In this document: in pieces, positions 7,962-16,938 of the stretch | Layout: each line of letters begins with the position of its first letter | How positions within the stretch are numbered: the first letter of the stretch is position 1 | Assembly: GCF_003034845.1 (NCBI RefSeq) | Contig: NZ_PZKC01000001.1 | Location: 186,001-250,000 of the forward strand | Reading direction: 5' to 3' | Length of the DNA stretch: 64,000 nt | From: Pseudothauera lacus | Lineage (GTDB): Bacteria; Pseudomonadota; Gammaproteobacteria; Burkholderiales; Rhodocyclaceae | Translations under genes and position numbers: made by a program | Notes under the pieces: generated by a model | Databases searched by the model: none | Told to the model about the DNA's origin: nothing | Seen by the model: the letters and a program-made list of their open reading frames with translations, nothing else

Positions 7962-9323
7962 TCAGCGCGGCTGCGCACGCGGCAGGCGCAGCAGGGCGCG
8001 CAGGCCGCCTCCCTCGCGCGGCAGCAGTTCGAGAGCGCCATTGTGGGCGCGCAGCACGCGGTCGACGATGGCCAGCCCAAGACCGGCGCCCTTGGTGTTG
8101 CTGCGCGCGTTCTCCAGGCGGGTAAATGGACGGCGCAAGCGCTCGGTTTCGCTCTCGGGGATGCCCGGACCGCGATCGGCGACCTCGATCTCCACCATCG
8201 GGCCATTGCTGCGCGCAGCGATGAGGATGGGCTGGGTGCTGCCGGCGTAACGGATGGCATTGTCGATGAGATTGGCAATGGCGCGGCGCAGGGGCAGGGC
8301 GCGGGCAGGCACGGCGAGCTTCTCGGGCAGGGCGAACTCGATTGGGACGCCGCGCAGGCGGTAGGGTTCCGCAAGGCCGACCACCAGCTCGACGACATCG
8401 ACGTCGTGCATGGGCTCCTGCGGGTCGCCACGTCCGAAGTCGAGGAACTGGCCGATGATGCGGTCCATCTCCTCGATGTCGGCGACCATCGCGGTGACCT
8501 CGTCGTCGGGTGCGCCGGACATCTCCACTCCGAGGCGCAGACGGGCCAGCGGCGTGCGCAGGTCGTGCGAGACGCCGGCGAGGATCAGCGCCCGGTCGGC
8601 ATCGGCACGCGCCAGGTCGCCGGCCATCTGGTTGAAGGCGTGGGACACCAGGGCGATTTCCAGCGGGCCGCTTTCCTCCTGTCGCGGCGGGCTCTGACCG
8701 CTGCCCACCATGCGCGCGGCACGCGCCAGGCTGCGCAGTGGCGCGCTGATGCGCGAGACGATGAGAAAGGCCCCGAGCAGTGCGGCGATCATCGCTGCAC
8801 TGCCCCAGGCCAGCCATTCGAGGGCCTGGTGCTTCTGCAGGCGCTCGCGCGGCAGCATCACCCAGTACTCGTCCTCGTCGTCGGGATGCAGGCGGAAGCT
8901 CACCCAGAAGCCGTCGAGGGTCTTCCAGCGCATCGCAAAGCGGGTGTGATCGCCAAGCTGGCGGCGGGTCTCGTGCATCAGCAGGCGCATCGGACGGGTA
9001 TCGGGAAGATCGAGCAGCGGATCGCTGCGCTCGGCCGGATAGATGCGGATGCCTTCAAGGGCGGCGAGATCGATGAGCATCTCGGTGCGCAGGCGCGGTT
9101 CGGCATTGAGCAGCGCGGTGCGGGTGAGATTGACCACGCTGGCGACCATCTGCGCCAGGTCGCGGGCACGCGCAGGCTCCTCGAAGTAGCGGAAGATCTG
9201 CGACCACGCCGCCAGCGACAGGCTGAGCAGCATGGCCACCAGCAGGAAGGTCTGCCATAGCAGCGTGCGTGGCCGCCAGCGTGCCAGCATGCGCGCGAGC
9301 AGACGGAGCGTGGAGCGCGTCAC
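7962..9323 (-). CDS. envZ: EnvZ-type sensor histidine kinase
   Basis: 453-aa membrane histidine kinase. TM1 lies at about 21-40, a periplasmic sensor of about 130 residues follows, TM2 at about 172-190, and then HAMP. The H-box AGVSHDLRTPLARLRL has His at about 253, the N-box is NLIDNAIRYAG, and the G boxes are DRGPGIP and GAGLGLAIV. The start is GTG at 9323, 7 nt after the ompR stop with a GAGG just upstream; ATG 9290 is an alternative. It is the partner of the response regulator immediately upstream. The closest relatives are EnvZ proteins, but the stimulus (osmolarity in E. coli) is not known here. Confidence 0.88.
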   Translation of the reverse strand: MTRSTLRLLARMLARWRPRTLLWQTFLLVAMLLSLSLAAWSQIFRYFEEPARARDLAQMVASVVNLTRTALLNAEPRLRTEMLIDLAALEGIRIYPAERSDPLLDLPDTRPMRLLMHETRRQLGDHTRFAMRWKTLDGFWVSFRLHPDDEDEYWVMLPRERLQKHQALEWLAWGSAAMIAALLGAFLIVSRISAPLRSLARAARMVGSGQSPPRQEESGPLEIALVSHAFNQMAGDLARADADRALILAGVSHDLRTPLARLRLGVEMSGAPDDEVTAMVADIEEMDRIIGQFLDFGRGDPQEPMHDVDVVELVVGLAEPYRLRGVPIEFALPEKLAVPARALPLRRAIANLIDNAIRYAGSTQPILIAARSNGPMVEIEVADRGPGIPESETERLRRPFTRLENARSNTKGAGLGLAIVDRVLRAHNGALELLPREGGGLRALLRLPRAQPR

Positions 9324-9330
9324 GCGCGCC

Positions 9331-10068
9331 TCAGGCCTCGGCTGCGGCCTTTGGTTCGTCGGGTACGAAGACGTAGCCGAAGCCCCACACGGTCTGGATG
9401 TAGCGCGGCTTGGTGGGGTCGTCCTCGACCAGCTTGCGCAGGCGCGAGACCTGCACATCAATGGCGCGGTCGAAGACACCGTACTCACGTCCGCGCGCCA
9501 GCTCCATCAGCTTGTCGCGCGACAGCGGCTGGCGCGGATGCTGGAGGAGCACCTTGAGCAGCGAGAATTCGCCAGTGGTAAGGGGTATCTCCTCACCGTC
9601 GCGGGTCAGGGTGCGGGTGCCAAGATTCACCCGCACGCGGCCGCAGCTCACCACTTCGTCCTCGGTCGTCGGCGCACCGGGCAGCGCCGGCGGGCGCCGC
9701 CGCATCACCGCATGGATGCGGGCGACCAGTTCGCGCGGATTGAAGGGCTTGGGCAGGTAGTCGTCGGCCCCCATTTCCAGGCCGACGATGCGATCGACGT
9801 CATCGCCCTTGGCGGTGAGCATGATGATGGGCATGGCGTTGTCGGCCGCACGCAGGCGGCGGCAGATCGACAGGCCATCCTCGCCCGGCAGCATCAGGTC
9901 GAGCACCATGAGATCGAAATGCTCGCGGTGCAGCGCGCGATCCATCGCCGCCGCATCGACCACCGCCTTGACGGTGAACCCCTGTTCCTGCAGGTAACGG
10001 GACAACAGTTCGCGCAGGCGCGCATCGTCGTCCACCAGCAACACACGGTATCGGATCTTGGTATTCAT
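9331..10068 (-). CDS. ompR: OmpR-type response regulator
   Basis: 245-aa two-domain regulator. The receiver has the acidic pair DDD (about 12-14), phospho-Asp in LMVLDLMLPGEDG, and the TAK and KPF switch residues. The C-terminal winged helix contains LTTGEFSLLKVLLQHPRQPLSRDKL and RAIDVQVSRLRKLVEDDP. The sequence is close to OmpR. The start ATG 10068 fits the family; ATG 10077 would add three residues. It is the first gene of an ompR-envZ operon on the minus strand, with its promoter in the 10069-10280 gap. Confidence 0.9.
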   Translation of the reverse strand: MNTKIRYRVLLVDDDARLRELLSRYLQEQGFTVKAVVDAAAMDRALHREHFDLMVLDLMLPGEDGLSICRRLRAADNAMPIIMLTAKGDDVDRIVGLEMGADDYLPKPFNPRELVARIHAVMRRRPPALPGAPTTEDEVVSCGRVRVNLGTRTLTRDGEEIPLTTGEFSLLKVLLQHPRQPLSRDKLMELARGREYGVFDRAIDVQVSRLRKLVEDDPTKPRYIQTVWGFGYVFVPDEPKAAAEA

Positions 10069-10274
10069 GTGCGGCATCCTAACGCGAGGCATAGGCCGAA
10101 AGCCAGCACCCGGCGGTGCATCGACGACGGCCCCGGTAACGCTTCGTAAGGCACCCCCGCCGGGGCAATATCCCCTTACAAAACGGTTCCCGGAAGCGTG
10201 ACGCAATCCACGCAAGAAGGCGATTAGGGGCTATCTTGAGCATGCAGGCGTGCCCTGCGATCCGCTTCGCCAAA

Positions 10275-10280
10275 TATAAT
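10275..10280 (+). promoter_or_regulatory. Consensus -10 hexamer 7 bp before the hypothetical secreted-protein gene
   Basis: TATAAT at 10275-10280 is a perfect -10 box, but no good -35 hexamer is visible 16-18 bp upstream. Transcription from it would begin at about 10287, essentially at the ATG of the following gene, giving a leaderless message. It may instead drive a transcript for tsaB-rimI-udg. Confidence 0.4.
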
Positions 10281-10287
10281 TCCGTCC

Positions 10288-10623
10288 ATGACGCTCCAGC
10301 CCTGTACTTTCTCCGCCAGGCTCTCCGTGCTGCGCAGTTGCGCCGCAGCGGCGCTGTGCGCAGTGCTGGCGATGCCGGCGTGGGCGGAGGAGGAGAGCGC
10401 CGAGATTCCGCTTCAGGAAGAGGAAGTGGTGCTCGAGTACCCCCAGACACCGGCACCTCCGCGGCAGCTTGAAGTCAGGCGCGCACTGCTCGCCGACGAC
10501 GACCTTTTCGACAGCCGCCCGCAACGCCGCCAGCTCAGCGCCGAGGAGCGTTCGGCATTGCATCTGGAGTTGCGCCGCGCCCTGCGCAGTGCCTACGGCA
10601 GCGACGGCGACGCCCCGCACTGA
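10288..10623 (+). CDS. Hypothetical small exported protein
   Basis: 111 aa. An N-terminal signal peptide is clear: basic start, hydrophobic core CAAAALCAVLAM, cleavage region PAWAEE at about residue 33. The mature part is short, acidic then basic (EEESAEIPLQEEEVVLEYPQ; QRRQLSAEERSALHLELRRALR). I recognise no family. It lies 48 bp upstream of tsaB on the same strand. There is no obvious Shine-Dalgarno, and a -10 box sits only 7 bp upstream, so the start and the mode of translation are uncertain. Confidence 0.6.
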   Translation: MTLQPCTFSARLSVLRSCAAAALCAVLAMPAWAEEESAEIPLQEEEVVLEYPQTPAPPRQLEVRRALLADDDLFDSRPQRRQLSAEERSALHLELRRALRSAYGSDGDAPH

Positions 10624-10671
10624 CGCGGCGATTTCCTGTGCGGCCGCCGCAGCCGGTAAAATGGTGCGGCC

Positions 10672-11364
10672 ATGAAGATCCTCGCCATCGAAACCTCCTG
10701 CGAACACGCCAGTGTGGCGCTGCTGGCCGACGAATGTGTGCGTCAGCGCACCCTCGAAGGGCAGGGCGCCCATTCCGAACGTCTGCTCGGCGAGATTCGC
10801 GCCCTGCTTGCCGAAGGCGGCATGAAGCTGCGCGGACTCGATGCGATCGCCTTCGGCAGCGGTCCGGGCGCCTTCACCGGCCTGCGCCTGGCCTGCGCCG
10901 TGGCCCAGGGGCTGGCGCTCGGCAGTGGCCTCGGTGTGGCGCCGGTATGCAGCCTTGCCGCTCTCGCCGAGCAAGGGGAGGGCGAATGGCTGCTGGCGGC
11001 CACCGACGCGCGCATGGGCGAAGTCTATGGCGCAGCCTACCGGCGTACCGAGAACGCCCTGGTGGAAGTCGCCGCACCGCACTGCGTTCCCCCGGAAGCC
11101 CTCGAGCTGCCAGTCGCGGGCGGCCCCTGGCGGGTCCTCGGTTCTGCGCTGAGGGCGTATCCCGCACTCATCGAGCGCTTCGCTCCCAAGCTTGCCGGCT
11201 GGGATGCCGATGCCGTGCCACGCGCTGCTCAGGTCGCCCTGCTGGCACGCCACCAGGTCCGCGCGGGGCGACTGCTGCCTGCCGAGCTCGCCGCCCCCCT
11301 GTACGTGCGCGACAAGGTCGCCCTGACCACTGCAGAGCGCCTGGCGCGTGGCGGGCGCGCATGA
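10672..11364 (+). CDS. tsaB: tRNA threonylcarbamoyladenosine biosynthesis protein TsaB
   Basis: 230-aa TsaB, a paralogue of the Kae1/TsaD ATPase fold. It begins MKILAIETSCEHASVALL and contains AFGSGPGAFTGLRLACAVAQ, the family signature. With TsaD and TsaE it makes t6A37 in ANN-decoding tRNAs. It is an inactive scaffold that lacks the metal-binding residues of TsaD. Its stop overlaps the rimI ATG by 4 nt (ATGA at 11361-11364); tsaB-rimI is a widely conserved pair. Confidence 0.93.
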   Translation: MKILAIETSCEHASVALLADECVRQRTLEGQGAHSERLLGEIRALLAEGGMKLRGLDAIAFGSGPGAFTGLRLACAVAQGLALGSGLGVAPVCSLAALAEQGEGEWLLAATDARMGEVYGAAYRRTENALVEVAAPHCVPPEALELPVAGGPWRVLGSALRAYPALIERFAPKLAGWDADAVPRAAQVALLARHQVRAGRLLPAELAAPLYVRDKVALTTAERLARGGRA

Positions 11365-11831
11365 GCGCCGCTGGCGCCGCAACGGTGTCGGGGCTCGCCT
11401 ATCGGCCGATGCGCGAGGGTGACATCGCCTGGGTGGCAGAGCAGGAACGCGAGCTGCACCTTTTTCCGTGGACCGCGGGCAACTTCAGCGACGCCCTGCA
11501 GGCCGGGTACTCCGCCTGGCTGCAGTACGACGGCGAGCAGCCCTGCGCCTACGCGCTGATGCTGCTGGTCGTCGATGAAGCCCACCTGCTCGATCTCAGC
11601 GTCGTACGCAGCGCGCAGAACCGTGGCTGCGGGCGGGCGCTGCTCGATCACCTGTGCGAGCGCGCACGCGCCGCAGGAGCGACGCAGATGTTCCTCGAAG
11701 TGCGCCCCTCCAACACCGCTGCGCTGGCCTTGTACCGCCGTGCCGGCTTTGCCGAGATCGGCCGCCGCAAAGGCTACTACCCCGCACTCGAAGGGCGCGA
11801 GGACGCCATCGTAATGAGCCTGCCGCTGTGA
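11361..11831 (+). CDS. rimI: Ribosomal protein S18 alanine N-acetyltransferase RimI
   Basis: 156-aa GNAT acetyltransferase. The acetyl-CoA binding loop appears as VVRSAQNRGCGRALLDHLCE (about 79-98). It is followed by LEVRPSNTAALALYRRAGFAEIGRRKGYY, the standard RimI C-terminal half with the catalytic-region Tyr. It acetylates the N-terminal Ala of ribosomal protein S18 in E. coli. Both ends are coupled: ATGA overlap with tsaB and GTGA overlap (11828-11831) with the uracil-DNA glycosylase gene. Confidence 0.9.
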   Translation: MSAAGAATVSGLAYRPMREGDIAWVAEQERELHLFPWTAGNFSDALQAGYSAWLQYDGEQPCAYALMLLVVDEAHLLDLSVVRSAQNRGCGRALLDHLCERARAAGATQMFLEVRPSNTAALALYRRAGFAEIGRRKGYYPALEGREDAIVMSLPL

Positions 11832-12712
11832 TCGATACCCGCCGCGACGCCATCCTGCGCGAAATGGGCCTGGGGCCGTTGTGGCAGCTGCGAGCCCGTG
11901 CACGCACGCAATCCCGGGAAGAAGAGGGTGGCGCAGCCGTCCTCGATCGGGCACCGCTGCCCGCTGCGCAGCCGCCCTCTGCGTCCACCGCCCCCGTCAC
12001 CTCTCGTCCTGAACGACGCCCGCCAGCCACTGCCACCGTGCCCTCCCCACGCACGACCGAGCCCGCTCCGCCCGTGCCACCGGCGCCCCCGGCGCACAGC
12101 GCCTCACCGCAAGCGGTCGATCCTGCGCGCCTGGCACGCATCGCCACGCTGGACTGGGACGCGCTGGAAGCTGAAATCCGCAGCTGCCGGGCCTGCCGCC
12201 TGTGCGAGAAACGCAAGCAGGCGGTACCCGGGGTCGGCGACCGCCGCGCGCAGTGGCTGTTCGTCGGCGAAGGTCCGGGGGCAGAAGAAGACCAGCGCGG
12301 CGAACCTTTCGTCGGTGCCGCCGGACGTCTGCTCGACAACATGCTGGCGGCCATCGGCCTGAAGCGTGGCGAAGGGGTCTACATCGCCAATGCGGTGAAA
12401 TGCCGGCCACCGCACAACCGCACCCCCGAAGCGGACGAGATCGCCGCCTGCCTGCCCTTTCTCGAACGCCAGATCGCCCTCCTGCAACCCCGCCTGGCGG
12501 TAGCCCTTGGCCGCCCGGCGGCGCAGGCCCTGCTCGGCGGCGAAGTGCGCATCGGCGCGGCACGCGGCCGCCTGCACGCACATGGCGAGTTGCCTGTCGT
12601 GGTCACCTACCACCCCGCCTACCTGCTGCGCAACCTCGCCGACAAGGCCAAGGCCTGGGAAGACCTCTGCCTGGCGCAACGCGCCCTCGAGAGCCGCAGC
12701 GGAAACGACTGA
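11828..12712 (+). CDS. Family 4 (Fe-S) uracil-DNA glycosylase
   Basis: 294-aa protein. Residues 1-110 are a low-complexity Pro/Ala-rich extension. The catalytic part is family-4 UDG: cluster Cys in RACRLCEKRKQAVPG, active-site GEGPGAEEDQRGEPFVGAAG, third Cys in ANAVKCRPP, fourth in AACLPFLERQI, and the HPAYLLRN motif. It removes uracil from DNA at the start of base-excision repair. The start GTG 11828 is fixed by the GTGA overlap with rimI. The Pro-rich N-terminus is longer than in thermophile UDGs and is common in betaproteobacterial members. Confidence 0.9.
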   Translation: MIDTRRDAILREMGLGPLWQLRARARTQSREEEGGAAVLDRAPLPAAQPPSASTAPVTSRPERRPPATATVPSPRTTEPAPPVPPAPPAHSASPQAVDPARLARIATLDWDALEAEIRSCRACRLCEKRKQAVPGVGDRRAQWLFVGEGPGAEEDQRGEPFVGAAGRLLDNMLAAIGLKRGEGVYIANAVKCRPPHNRTPEADEIAACLPFLERQIALLQPRLAVALGRPAAQALLGGEVRIGAARGRLHAHGELPVVVTYHPAYLLRNLADKAKAWEDLCLAQRALESRSGND

Positions 12713-12727
12713 GGACTGCTGCTGCGC

Positions 12728-13993
12728 TCAGTGGCGGCGGTCATCAAGGAGCGCGACGTTGTCGAACTCGCGCTGGTTCTGCTGGTGGCGGATGCGCACG
12801 AAGACCATGGTGACCGCGACGAATAGTCCGAACAGCATGATCACCGTGTTGATCGACATGCCACTCATGATCAGCAGGGCGTAGAGTCCGGTCATCACCA
12901 GGATGGAGAGGTTCTCGTTGAAGTTCTGCACCGCTATGGAGTGGCCTGCGCCCATCAGGATGTGACCGCGGTGCTGGAGGAGGGCGTTCATCGGCACGAC
13001 GAAGAAACCCGCCAGTCCGCCCACCAGCACCATCAGCACCATCGCCACCCAGGTTTCGCGCACGACGGTCATCAGCAGCACCACCAGCCCCATCGCAATG
13101 CCCAGCGGAATCACCCGCACCGAGCCGCGCAGGGTGACCATCCGTGCGGCCATCACCGAGCCGGCGGCGATGCCGATCGCCACCACCCCCTGAAGCATCG
13201 AAGCCTGCGAGAGATCGAAGCCGAGGTTGTACTCCGCCCACTTGATGACGATGAACTGGAGGGTGGCACCCGCCCCCCAGAACAGCGTGGTCACCGCCAG
13301 CGAGATCTGCCCCAGCTTGTCGCGCCAGAGCAGCTTCAGACAGTGGTTGAAGTCGTGAAAGAGGTAGAGCGGGTTGTTCTTCAGCGGCTTGTGGTCGACC
13401 CCGGTATCGGGGATGTAGAGGTTGAACAGCGCCGCCAGCAGGTAGAGGGTGCCGACCACCAGGATGGTGGCCTCGAGCGCGGTATCGACCGCCGGAACAC
13501 CGAGGTCGATGAACCAGCCGGCAACGTCGGGGCGGATCAGCAGGCCGCCGATGAGGGTGCCGAGGATGATTGCGCCGACGGTGAGGCCTTCGATCCAGCC
13601 ATTGGCCACCACCAGCAGGCGGTGCGGCAGGTACTCGGTGAGGATGCCGTACTTGGCCGGCGAGTAGGCCGCGGCGCCGAGTCCGATCACCGCGTAGGCG
13701 AGCAGGGGATGACTGCCGAGGAAGAGCATCAGGCAGCCGCCGATCTTGATGGTGTTGCTGATCAGCATCACCCGCCATTTCGGCATGGAGTCGGCAAAGG
13801 CGCCGACGAAGGCCGCCAGCGCCACGTAGGACACGGTGAATACCAGCTTCAGCAGCGGCTCGAATTCCGGCGGGGCGGACATGTCGCGCAGCAGCGCGAT
13901 GGCGATGATGAGCAGGGCATTGTCGGCCAGCGCAGAAAAGAACTGCGCCGCCATGATGATGTAGAAGCCGAGCGGCATCGTACGGGGCGCCAT
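12728..13993 (-). CDS. lplT: Lysophospholipid transporter LplT
   Basis: 421-aa major facilitator with about 12 transmembrane helices. The N-terminus GFYIIMAAQFFSALADNALL and the following LLKLVFTVSYVALAAFVGAFADSMPKWRVMLISN match LplT, which flips lysophospholipids into the inner membrane for re-acylation. In E. coli it is coupled to the acyltransferase Aas. No acyltransferase gene is next to it here, so re-acylation must be supplied from elsewhere. It is divergent from the LysR regulator gene and convergent with the uracil-DNA glycosylase gene (15-bp gap). Confidence 0.88.
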   Translation of the reverse strand: MAPRTMPLGFYIIMAAQFFSALADNALLIIAIALLRDMSAPPEFEPLLKLVFTVSYVALAAFVGAFADSMPKWRVMLISNTIKIGGCLMLFLGSHPLLAYAVIGLGAAAYSPAKYGILTEYLPHRLLVVANGWIEGLTVGAIILGTLIGGLLIRPDVAGWFIDLGVPAVDTALEATILVVGTLYLLAALFNLYIPDTGVDHKPLKNNPLYLFHDFNHCLKLLWRDKLGQISLAVTTLFWGAGATLQFIVIKWAEYNLGFDLSQASMLQGVVAIGIAAGSVMAARMVTLRGSVRVIPLGIAMGLVVLLMTVVRETWVAMVLMVLVGGLAGFFVVPMNALLQHRGHILMGAGHSIAVQNFNENLSILVMTGLYALLIMSGMSINTVIMLFGLFVAVTMVFVRIRHQQNQREFDNVALLDDRRH

Positions 13994-14106
13994 CGCGACA
14001 GGGAGGAGTGCGGTTTATATCACGAAGCGAAGACTTTCGTTACAGAGTCCCCAGCGGGCAGTCGCCGGCACCACCCGGCAGAGGAAATTTGTGCTGTAAT
14101 TGCCCA

Positions 14107-14123
14107 GATAAGTATTATTTATC
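14107..14123. promoter_or_regulatory. AT-rich dyad directly upstream of the LysR-family gene
   Basis: GATAA (14107-14111) and TTATC (14119-14123) flank a 7-bp AT spacer, 6 bp before the start codon, in the lplT-lysR divergent gap. It stands out as AT-rich in GC-rich DNA. It resembles a small LysR-type T-N11-A box or the -10 region of the lysR gene. Confidence 0.4.
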
Positions 14124-14129
14124 GGAATC

Positions 14130-15050
14130 ATGGCCGACCGCAGACTCCAGGTCTTTCACGCCGTAGCCCGTCACGGCTCGTTCACCCGCGCTGCCGAACA
14201 TCTGTTCATGACGCAGCCAGCGGTGACCTTCCAGATCAAGCAGCTTGAGGAGCACTTCAACACCCGTCTGCTCGATCGCGGCCACGGCAAGGTTGCACTG
14301 ACGGCGGCAGGAGAGATCGTCTTCGCCTACGCCGAGCGCATCCTCGGGCTCAGCGACGAACTCGAAGCACGCGTCGCCGAGCTCACCGACGAACTCACCG
14401 GGGTGATCAGCATCGGCACCAGCACCACCATCGCCGCCTACTGGCTGCCGCAGCTTCTGGAAGGGTTCAAGCGCCGCTATCCGCGGGTGGTGCCGCGGGT
14501 AGTGGTGGGCAACTCCCAGCTCACCGAAGACCGCGTCGTCGCCCGCGAACTCGATGTCGCATTGATCGAGATCGTCTCCGACCAGCCGGCCATCGAGCGG
14601 CGCAGCGCCGCCCGCGACGAGCTGCTGGTGATCTGTCACCCTGCGCACCCGCTGGCCCGGGCCAAGGCGCTGAAAGCCCAGGATCTCGCCGGCCACCCCT
14701 TCATCACCCGTGATCCCGGCAACGCCATCCGCGTCCTCGCCGACCAGTTCCTGCATGCCGGCGGCGTCGGACTCGACGAGATTCCAGTATGTGCGGAGCT
14801 GGGCAGCCTGGCCACCGTCAAGCATCTCGCCGCCGAAGGGCTGGGTTACGCCATTGCCTCCAGCGCCGCGATCCGTCGCGACCTGCGCGAAGGGCGGCTG
14901 GTCGGCGTGCCGCTCGATCCGCCGCTATACACCCCGCTGGAAGTGATCCTGCCGCGTGACAAGTTCCGCTCGCGCCTGATCACCACCTTCGCCGATTTCG
15001 CCACCGATGCGCTTGCGCGCATGGCTACCACACCGCTCAGACAGCACTGA
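14130..15050 (+). CDS. LysR family transcriptional regulator
   Basis: 306-aa LysR-type protein. The N-terminal winged HTH has VFHAVARHGSFTRAAEHLFM and TQPAVTFQIKQLEEHFNTRL, followed by the usual two-lobe effector domain (GVISIGTSTTIAAYWLPQLL at about 92-111). The effector is not predictable from sequence; the binding domain is of the CysL/CbbR-like subgroup by general appearance. It ends with a 1-nt overlap (TGATG, stop A at 15050) with radA and is divergent from lplT, a possible target. Confidence 0.88.
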   Translation: MADRRLQVFHAVARHGSFTRAAEHLFMTQPAVTFQIKQLEEHFNTRLLDRGHGKVALTAAGEIVFAYAERILGLSDELEARVAELTDELTGVISIGTSTTIAAYWLPQLLEGFKRRYPRVVPRVVVGNSQLTEDRVVARELDVALIEIVSDQPAIERRSAARDELLVICHPAHPLARAKALKAQDLAGHPFITRDPGNAIRVLADQFLHAGGVGLDEIPVCAELGSLATVKHLAAEGLGYAIASSAAIRRDLREGRLVGVPLDPPLYTPLEVILPRDKFRSRLITTFADFATDALARMATTPLRQH

Positions 15051-16423
15051 TGGCCAAGACCAGGACCGCCTACATCTGCACCGAATGCGGTGCGCAAAGC
15101 CTGCGCTGGCAGGGCCAGTGCCCGCAATGCTCGGCGTGGAACACGCTGGTCGAAACGGTCGTGGAGCAGGGCGGGGCGGCCACCAGCCGTTTTGCCGCAC
15201 TGGCCGGGCAGAGCAGCCGTCTGCAACCGTTGGCGGCGCTGGAAGCGCGCGAGCAGCCGCGCATCCCCACCGGCATGGGCGAGTTCGACCGCGTGCTGGG
15301 TGGCGGCCTGGTTGCCGGTGGCGTGGTGCTGATCGGCGGCGACCCCGGCATCGGCAAATCCACCTTGCTGCTGCAGGCCCTCTCCCAGCTCGCGGTCAGC
15401 CATGCCGCGGTCTATGTCAGCGGCGAAGAGTCCGGCGAACAGGTGGCATTGCGTGCGCAGCGCCTGCAACTGGGCAGCACGCCGCTGCAACTGCTCGCCG
15501 AGATCAATCTCGAACGCATCCTCGCCACTCTCAAGGACGCACAGCCGAAGATCGTCGTCATCGACTCCATCCAGACGGTGTACTCCGAAGCCCTGCAGTC
15601 GGCCCCCGGTTCGGTCGCCCAGGTGCGCGAATGCGCCGCGCAGCTCACGCGCTACGCCAAGCAGAGCGGTACGGCGCTGATCGTCGTCGGCCACGTCACC
15701 AAGGACGGCACCCTGGCCGGGCCACGCGTGCTCGAACACATCGTCGACACCGTCCTCTATTTCGAGGGCGACACGCATTCCAGCTTCCGCCTCGTGCGCG
15801 CCTTCAAGAACCGCTTCGGCGCCGTCAATGAACTTGGCGTGTTCGCAATGACCGACCGCGGGCTGAAGGGCGTCAGCAACCCCTCGGCGATCTTCCTCTC
15901 CCAGCACCCCCAGCAGGTTTCCGGCAGTTGCGTGCTGGTCACCCAGGAAGGCACGCGGCCGTTGCTGGTGGAGATCCAGGCCCTGGTGGACAGCAGCCAC
16001 AGTCCCAATCCCCGGCGCCTTTCGGTAGGCCTGGAACAGAACCGCCTGGCGATGCTGCTGGCGGTCGCCCACCGCCATGCCGGCGTCGCCTGCTTCGATC
16101 AGGACGTTTTCGTCAATGCCGTCGGCGGCGTCAAGATCACCGAACCGGCCGCCGACCTGGCCGTCCTGCTCGCCATCGTCTCATCGCTGCGCAGCAGGGC
16201 ACTGCCGCGCGAACTCGCCGTCTTCGGCGAAGTCGGTCTCGCCGGCGAGATCCGTCCGGCACCGCGCGGCCAGGAGCGCCTCAAGGAAGCCGCCAAGCTC
16301 GGCTTCACGGTGGCCATCGTGCCGCGCGCCAACGCACCGCGGCAAGACATCGACGGCCTGCAGGTGATCGCCGTGGACCGCATCGAGGAGGCCCTCGACC
16401 GCGTGCGTGAGCTCGACGGATGA
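15050..16423 (+). CDS. radA: DNA repair protein RadA
   Basis: 457-aa RadA/Sms. It has an N-terminal C4 zinc finger (CTECGAQSLRWQGQCPQC, about 10-27), Walker A GDPGIGKST (about 99-107), the RadA-specific KNRFG motif (KNRFGAVNELGVF), and a C-terminal Lon-like P domain (VNAVGGVKITEPAADLAVLLAI). It is a DnaB-like helicase/branch-migration factor in recombination. The start overlaps the LysR-gene stop by 1 nt, and the stop overlaps the DUF4124 gene by 4 nt. Confidence 0.95.
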   Translation: MAKTRTAYICTECGAQSLRWQGQCPQCSAWNTLVETVVEQGGAATSRFAALAGQSSRLQPLAALEAREQPRIPTGMGEFDRVLGGGLVAGGVVLIGGDPGIGKSTLLLQALSQLAVSHAAVYVSGEESGEQVALRAQRLQLGSTPLQLLAEINLERILATLKDAQPKIVVIDSIQTVYSEALQSAPGSVAQVRECAAQLTRYAKQSGTALIVVGHVTKDGTLAGPRVLEHIVDTVLYFEGDTHSSFRLVRAFKNRFGAVNELGVFAMTDRGLKGVSNPSAIFLSQHPQQVSGSCVLVTQEGTRPLLVEIQALVDSSHSPNPRRLSVGLEQNRLAMLLAVAHRHAGVACFDQDVFVNAVGGVKITEPAADLAVLLAIVSSLRSRALPRELAVFGEVGLAGEIRPAPRGQERLKEAAKLGFTVAIVPRANAPRQDIDGLQVIAVDRIEEALDRVRELDG

Positions 16424-16809
16424 AACAGGCTCTTGCCGCCACCTGCCTGTGCGCCGCAGCCATCGGCGCAGCCCAAGCCCAGGTGTATCGCTGCGAGCAT
16501 GAGGGCAGGACCATCTATCAGCAGCGTCCGTGCAGCGATCCCGCCCAGTCCCGGGCAATCGAGGACCGGGTATCGGTTTATGCAGGGAAGCAACCGCCGG
16601 CCCCCACGGCAAGGGGCGTTACGCCCGCATCACGCGCCGCGGAGCCCGCACCGGCGCGCGAACACCCTTCATGCGCGGGCCTGCGCCAACGCATCCGCCA
16701 CATCGATGCCCAGGCCCGCCTGCGCTCGACCGCCAGCCTCACGGAACAACGGCGCAACACCAAGGCGAGGCTGTCGGAACTGGCGTGTGCAGAGATGGAT
16801 CCGCGCTGA
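16420..16809 (+). CDS. DUF4124-type small exported protein
   Basis: 129 aa with a signal peptide (MKQALAATCLCAAAIGAAQA) and a short DUF4124-like domain immediately after it: VYRCEHEGRTIYQQRPCSD, a two-Cys beta segment typical of periplasmic betaproteobacterial proteins. The rest is Pro/Ala-rich with a C-terminal helical, Arg-rich tail. Function is unknown. Its ATG overlaps the radA stop as ATGA, so it is co-translated with radA. Confidence 0.78.
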   Translation: MKQALAATCLCAAAIGAAQAQVYRCEHEGRTIYQQRPCSDPAQSRAIEDRVSVYAGKQPPAPTARGVTPASRAAEPAPAREHPSCAGLRQRIRHIDAQARLRSTASLTEQRRNTKARLSELACAEMDPR

Positions 16810-16883
16810 GCGGGGTATCCGGACGCATGCATGAGTATCGATGTTTACATAATACAAATTATGGCTATTTCTACGATGAAGAT

Positions 16884-16906
16884 GAAGGGGCCCCATCGGC
16901 CCCTTC
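16884..16906. terminator. Hairpin between convergent DUF4124 and methylthioinosine phosphorylase genes
   Basis: Arms GAAGGGGCC (16884-16892) and GGCCCCTTC (16898-16906) with a 5-nt loop lie between two convergent stops (16809 and 16939). The flanking 16830-16880 stretch is unusually AT-rich. A bidirectional terminator is the simplest reading. Confidence 0.6.
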
Positions 16907-16938
16907 CTGACCTGCGCGGCTCTCAAGCCCAAGGTGGC

